From Ligustrum vulgare (taxonomy: Eukaryota > Streptophyta > Magnoliopsida > Lamiales > Oleaceae), in assembly GCA_963555705.1 (NCBI GenBank), contig OY743170.1, forward strand, positions 10,021,096-10,085,095: a DNA stretch of 64,000 bases, written 5' to 3'. Positions 59,704 to 64,000 of this stretch are shown here, piece after piece. The translations under genes and the position numbers were made by a program. Within the stretch, counting starts at the first letter, position 1, and each line of letters opens with the position of its first letter. A model generated the notes under the pieces. The model did no database searches. It was not told where the DNA came from and saw only the letters and a program-made list of their open reading frames with translations.

Positions 59704-59938
59704 TGTAGAAAACACAATAACATATATATCCTTATATATGTTCTACAAATAAATTAAGAGAAAGAAGAAAGAATGGAAGAAGAGAAAGAGATAAGAGACA
59801 ACCCGTAAAACCACACCATTCATTATAATACTCAATCCTATATATACATACAAAACAAAAGCATATGCTTAGAATATTCTAAAGCATATTCTAAGCATAT
59901 TCAAAAGCATATTCTAGAATGTGCTAATTATTCTAACA
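59704..59938 (-). repeat. Copia-D 5' LTR
   Basis: 235 bp. On its inner side the primer-binding site is adjacent with no gap; on its outer side is GTCTA. Confidence 0.9.
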
Positions 59939-61040
59939 GTCTATGGAGGTTAGCAGTCTGGGAAAATTTGTGTCTGAAGTTTGTGTATGATGTTCGGTTT
60001 GTCTGCGAGATGATGTTTCGGTGGATTTAAGGAAGCAAACTTGGTTGTGAGATTTGATTGATGCAGTTGATACTTCATGTCTAATTGAAAATGGCTAATG
60101 GGGAAGGAGAGAACTTCATACCGGAACGTGAGATTTGTTGGGAGTCGCTGCGATGGTTTCTGAACGTAGGGGGAAAGTATAGTTTAAGGATTTATTGTGG
60201 TTAAAATATGGTAAATTAGGGTAAATTTTGGTGTATGGAAAAAAATGGCTAGATTTAGGAAATTTCCAATAAGTTGCATGGAAAGGAAGAAGTGAATCAG
60301 GGTTATTAACGTGATTGAGTTATGATTTAGGAATTGTGGCTTATTTGCAAGCGGTTTAAGGATGATTGAGAGGCTGAAGTTATGTGATTCTGGGGAAGAG
60401 GTGCGGGAAAAGAACCTACTGAAACGTGATAGTCATTGCACTTGCTTTGGTTAGCTTCAGCATGTTCGAGAGAAATTCTAGGATTGATTATGGATTTAAA
60501 ATTTTTGGAAAGGAATAGATGGATCTTTGATTGAGTGAAAACGGTGATGACTGTGCTAATGAGATTCAACTAAAATAAGGAAATAAAATATGGGGGATGA
60601 ATGAAATTATCTGGGTCAAGGAAAAATGAATATGATTGAGTTTGAATGGCTTTTGGGACTCGAAATTGCACTTGGGCCTAAAGGGGTTGGATTGGGTTAA
60701 AATAGTTTTGACTCAAATAAGTTAAAATTTGAACTTGAAAATAAATAATGAAAATGATTAAAATTTGGACTTGAAAATAAGTTGTGATCTTGGAATACTT
60801 TAATAAAATTGGAATTCTACTAAGGTTTTAAATAAATTTGATTTAATTTTACTTAAATGACTAGACGAACACGTTTTTAAAATAAATAATATTTATTTAA
60901 GTAATTCATGAAATTCTCGGTCGCTACAAAGTGTTTGCAAAAAGACCTAACTTTTGGTATCATAATTGATATTTACTTCATTTTAAATAATCAATGAAAA
61001 ATACTTCATTTTTTTTTTTTTTGGAAAAATACGATTTTAA

Positions 61041-61114
61041 TCATAAGTATCATGTCGTGATACTTCAAAAGTATTATAATATACTTTTGAAGTATCACAA
61101 TATAATACTTATGA
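61041..61114. repeat. Hairpin with 18-bp perfect stem and outer 10-bp stem
   Basis: GTGATACTTCAAAAGTAT (61057-61074) pairs perfectly with ATACTTTTGAAGTATCAC (61081-61098) around TATAAT. TCATAAGTAT (61041-61050) pairs with ATACTTATGA (61105-61114), with a 6/6 internal loop between. The direct repeat TTTTGGTATCATAA flanks it (60953 and 61127). Confidence 0.9.
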
Positions 61115-61454
61115 TACTTTTAAATTTTTGGTATCATAACATGAAACTTTATCAGATTTTTATGAGACTTTAGGCGAAATTGTAATATCAAAGCTTGAAA
61201 CTTTACACTTTTATATGATACTTTGTCTCTGACATTCAATCAAACACTTGTCGTGCACTTTTATCTACATTTTCAAGTATAGTCTACAGCCACCGACCAC
61301 CACCACAACTGCTATAATGACCACCACCTTCTCAACACCACACCGTCGTCGTCTTCAATCATCAGTATTTTCCATGCTTTCTTTTATGTCTCTTTCTTGT
61401 ATACAAAGGATAGAAAGTGTTAGCATTTTATTGGAGCACGATGGAAACAGAGTT

Positions 61455-61588
61455 GCGCATAGATTCATTTGATTACAGAATAGAACTTCTTTCAACCGTA
61501 GCAGAGAACGAGAAACAATCAGCGCACATATTCATTTGATTATAGAATAGAACTTCTTTCATCAGCAGCAGAGAATTGGGAACTAACA
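61455..61588. repeat. 67-bp tandem duplication
   Basis: GCGCA...ATTCATTTGATTA, AGAATAGAACTTCTTTCA and GCAGAGAA recur with period 67 and a few differences. Confidence 0.8.
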
Positions 61589-61775
61589 AGAGGGACCTCT
61601 GTTCGATGGTGGTGGTGGTGGTTCCGTGCAGGTGGTGGGTTGGCAGGGAAGAAGAAGACCAACAGTAGCGTAGGCGGGTGAAGGTCTGGATGCAACGTAT
61701 TCTTCAGAATTTTCTGGTTGCGACGTATTATTCTATTTAACGTTATTTTAACAATGTAGAGTGCAATATTCTCTT

Positions 61776-62096
61776 TAATCAAAAGGTTTATATAGATTTT
61801 GGGCCTGATAGTGAATAAACCTATAAACAGCTGGCCCAAATTCTATACCATTCAAGAACTTTCAAACATAAGACAACACGATGTTAGATTAATTATTCTA
61901 TTTGAACAATGTCCTTAACAATGAGCTCTCACATGTAGTGTTTGAGGCTCACGTGTAGTGATGTGGGCCCCAAACACCACATGTGAGAGCTTTTGTCAAA
62001 CTCATTCTCAAGGAAATTGTGAGGGTAGATTTGTTACTGTTAGATACTTCAGACTAGTTAGAGGTTTACAGTTCGTTCCATCCTTCATCTTCTTCA
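61776..62096 (-). repeat. Copia-O 5' LTR, outer fragment
   Basis: Aligns with 44925-45066: GGGCCTGATA, CTATACCATTCAAGAAC, CATAAGACAACACGA and GTTCGTTCCATCCTTCAT. About 130 bp of extra sequence (61890-62040) containing CACATGTAGTG repeats separates the two halves. The minus-strand start is TGAAGAAGATGAAGG at 62096. Confidence 0.7.
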
Positions 62097-62101
62097 TTGA
62101 T

Positions 62102-63355
62102 TATGCAAAGAGGATTCGAGAGGATATTGATGCTTATGTGGTACACACAAGTCAACTCCAAACTTTTTAGATTTTTATTACCCAGATTTGCATAATAATT
62201 ATTATTTTCAAGAGTCCTGGAGAAAGCTCTATCCTGCAAGATCAGCACAGATCTAGCCTTAAAATGACATGCAAATATTCTGAACAAACCCTTCAAGGAA
62301 TGGCTCATACAAACCCTATGCCCTTGACGATGAGCATTGAGGACCTCACCATGATTTACCACGTACTCAGCCACAAAATTAGCATCAGAAACAAATTTGG
62401 TAACCTATTCCTAGATTCTCACTAAAATGTTGCAATGTGTCACTTTCTAATGAAGAAAATTCCTTATAGATTCAGTTTGTATTATCATTGTCAGTTTCTA
62501 CCCGAATTGGTCACCATAAAATGCAGATTCTCTGATTTAGAAAAGGTTAAGCATCGTGCATCTTAAGTGCACATTATCTGTAAATAATTGTTGTATATTA
62601 TTGTATAATAGTTTGTTAGTGTACTTTATAAAGGTTTAGGCTTCCTGCACCTCGTGAGCACATTATATATGTAAATTGTTGTGAGTTGGCACTTGGTAGG
62701 ATGGCTTGCCTCACTGCTAAAGGAAACTTCATCTTGCTGATAAGGGAATCGAAAGTCTGAAATAAAAATCACTAGTATTTTCTCTAAACCTAGGTAGCAC
62801 GAAAATGAAAACAGGAAATGTGATTTTTGAAAAATATAGGAAATGAAACACTAGGGAAACGTTATATTAAAATTAATTAATTAATTAATTAAATATAATA
62901 TTTAACATAAAAAATCATTTAATATAATTTTAATAATAAAAATAATGAAATCAAATACTCAAATACATCTTTGTTATCAATATCTATAATATTATCACAG
63001 CTATCAGTGCGTATAACACTATCAAAATGATCATTGAATAACATGACTTGCATATCTGGTTCATCTAAAACTACTACATTCAAATTTGCTCAAATAGTGC
63101 AATCAACTAATAATACAAATACTACAATCAAATTTACTCAAATGCATCATCACTATCAACATTATTTTTTCAACGAAATTTTTAAATTTTTCATGTAAAG
63201 TTTCCTAAAAGTTTTCAAGAGGTTTCCATAGATTTTCTCAAATTAATTAAAAAATAAGAAACTCTTTTTCGAGTTTGCATGTATTTTTCAAGAGTTTTCG
63301 AGAGTTTCTAAGTTTTCGAAATGAAATGCTTCATCCAAAGAGGTTTGTAGGGACC
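62102..63355. other. Intergenic DNA to the right of Copia-O
   Basis: No supported gene. A minus-strand frame (about 62374-62102) includes AEYVVNHGEVLNAHRQGH and SLKGLFRIFACHFKARSVL. It is not recognised and has no clear start or splice context, so it could be an old exon fragment. Beyond 62560 the sequence is AT-rich. Confidence 0.4.
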
Positions 63356-64000
63356 GATAATTTTTAAATAATATAAAATCATTTTTTATTCAGTCCCTGC
63401 AGTTTTAAAATATTTCTAATCAGCCCCATATATTTTGAAAAGTCTATTTCAGCCCTTAAACTTTTCAAATTCCAATTTTAATAAATTTTCAATTAAGTCC
63501 CTAAATTTTACTAATTTTACTTTATCATTTTTAAAACTTTAAAATTTCGAATTTACTAATTCAAGACTTATTTTATATTTTGGCTAGACGTTTAACGTAC
63601 AGACGATTAAGAGATTTAGGTTACTTCCCGATTCACTTTTACATGACTCGAGATATTGAGGCAGATTCGCCCCCACTAATTATTTTATATTATAATTGCA
63701 TGTGTTTTGTGGATTTACGTGATTTATATGCTTAATTGCATGAGACAAGACAAGAATATCTCTTTTGAGATAAGACAAGATAAGAATATCTCTTATCAGA
63801 TAAGAAGATAAATTTATGTTATACATGTCATAACTTATATGCTTTATTTGCATAAGACAACAATATGTTCATTTGCATTCACTATGTGATGCCTATGATT
63901 AAGAAGAGAATGTCATTGTATTACTTGTATAATTACGTGTTCAATTATCTTATAAATTAATTATTGGTGATGATTCTATTGAGTATTTCTTTTGAAAAGC
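63356..64000 (-). mobile_element. LTR-like element, inverted relative of 53481-60928, cut by the window end
   Basis: The reverse complement of 63890-64000 reads CAAAAGAAATACTCAATAGA, then CATCACCAATAATTAATTTA, which aligns with 53858-53915. Further shared features are AGGCAGATTCGCCCCCACTAA (63660; GTGAGGGCGAATCTACC at 54146) and TTAAGTCCCTAAATTT. Its TGTAAC end must lie beyond 64000. Confidence 0.6.

Larger units (their letters stand above)
54906..59938 (-). mobile_element. Copia-D: young, nearly intact Ty1/copia element
   Basis: The LTRs are 54906-55160 (255 bp) and 59704-59938 (235 bp), TGTAGAAAACAC...TTATTCTAACA. They are identical except for a couple of substitutions and a 20-bp indel of a TAAAGCATATTCTAAGCATA repeat. 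The target duplication is GTCTA (54901-54905 and 59939-59943). The primer-binding site TGGTATCAGAGC (59703-59692) abuts the 5' LTR. The polypurine tract is GCGGGGGGA (55169-55161). The coding region has one frameshift. It sits inside the LTR-like element 53481-60928. Confidence 0.95.
53481..60928 (+). mobile_element. Long LTR-like (solo LTR?) element split by Copia-D
   Basis: It begins TGTAACACCCCGAATTC and ends GAAATTCTCGGTCGCTACA. Without Copia-D (and one GTCTA) it is about 2.4 kb. It shares CAAAAAAAATACTCAATAGA (53858) and nearby sequence with 63356-64000 in inverted orientation, and general layout with 11104-13186 and 13347-15960. It has AATTGAGATTTTAGAG-type phrases and a GA-rich core. 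There are no coding domains. Immediate 5-bp flanks (GGGCG and AAGTG) do not match, so a clean solo LTR is not proven. Confidence 0.5.
60929..61775. other. Repeat-like stretch between the LTR-like element and the rest of the Copia-O LTR
   Basis: No gene. It contains the long hairpin at 61041-61114, CACCAC-rich low-complexity sequence (61290-61335) and a 67-bp duplication (61455-61588). It is probably part of a further insertion, as TTTAATCAA occurs at its right edge and at 53466-53474. Confidence 0.45.
44696..62096 (-). mobile_element. Copia-O: old Ty1/copia element hosting three layers of insertions
   Basis: The 3' LTR is 44696-45066. The 5' LTR is split into 62096-61776 and 53475-53332. TTGAT flanks both outer ends (44691-44695 and 62097-62101). 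Matching phrases include CATAAGACAACACGA (44995 and 61868) and TTCGTTCCATCCTTCAT (45042 and 62072). The interior holds pol remnants (45075-47345) and a gag piece (48090-48420). Inserted in it are an LTR-like piece, a CACTA transposon and a long LTR-like element that carries Copia-D. The 88 bp at the inner end of the 5' LTR, the primer-binding site and the gag start are missing. Gag resembles Copia-A and Copia-C. Confidence 0.75.

Noticed and set aside
62066..62374. Possible gene on the minus strand (AEYVVNHGEVLNAHRQGH)
   Set aside because: Not recognised, no convincing start, splice sites or neighbouring exons, and it overlaps the Copia-O LTR end.

Overview
This is a plant nuclear window, most likely from a eudicot. 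It is AT-rich, has spliced plant-type genes, and is dominated by Ty1/copia retrotransposons, long LTR-like pieces ending in TGTAAC...GTTACA, a CACTA transposon and hAT/SINE-like debris. The species cannot be named from the sequence. The non-transposon content is a tandem pair of minus-strand laccase genes: an intact six-exon copy (3061-5444) and a broken copy (34859-42256). One orphan exon of an unrecognised gene lies at 1181-1315.

Layout. 1-640: 3' end of a Ty3/gypsy element with an unusual array of alternating ACGGCCGT palindromes. 640-3060: repeat debris, the orphan exon and a SINE-like unit. 3061-5444: intact laccase. 5445-8575: its upstream intergenic DNA. 8584-9722: a short hAT-like element. 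10276-17681: a copia element (minus strand) with only gag left; two LTR-like pieces lie head to head inside it. 18207-34361: Copia-A (plus strand, TSD AGCAA), split by an 11.6 kb Sirevirus-like copia (20951-32567, minus strand, TSD GATCT) that keeps an env-like third ORF region. 34859-42256: laccase pseudogene, whose second exon is split by Copia-C (36815-41936, plus strand, TSD GTCCC). 44696-62096: an old minus-strand copia, Copia-O (TSD TTGAT), which holds a CACTA transposon (48423-53331) and a long LTR-like element (53481-60928). That LTR-like element is itself interrupted by a young copia, Copia-D (54906-59938, minus strand, TSD GTCTA). 63356-64000: an inverted partial copy of the same LTR-like family, cut by the window end.

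How it fits together. The locus looks like a small laccase cluster torn apart by nested insertion. One laccase copy keeps all four copper-binding segments. The other has lost the HCHxxxH segment by deletion, carries two nonsense codons, and has an LTR element inside an exon. Most retroelements can be placed precisely because LTRs, primer-binding sites, polypurine tracts and 5-bp target duplications are readable. The most unusual points are: related copia elements whose LTRs end in CT (one apparently AG...CT instead of TG...CA); a duplicated partial LTR plus primer-binding site in the Sirevirus; and a CACTA element in which the N-terminal part of a TNP2 transposase abuts a DUF8039/Ulp1-protease gene with the catalytic transposase core missing. 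I see no undescribed cellular system.
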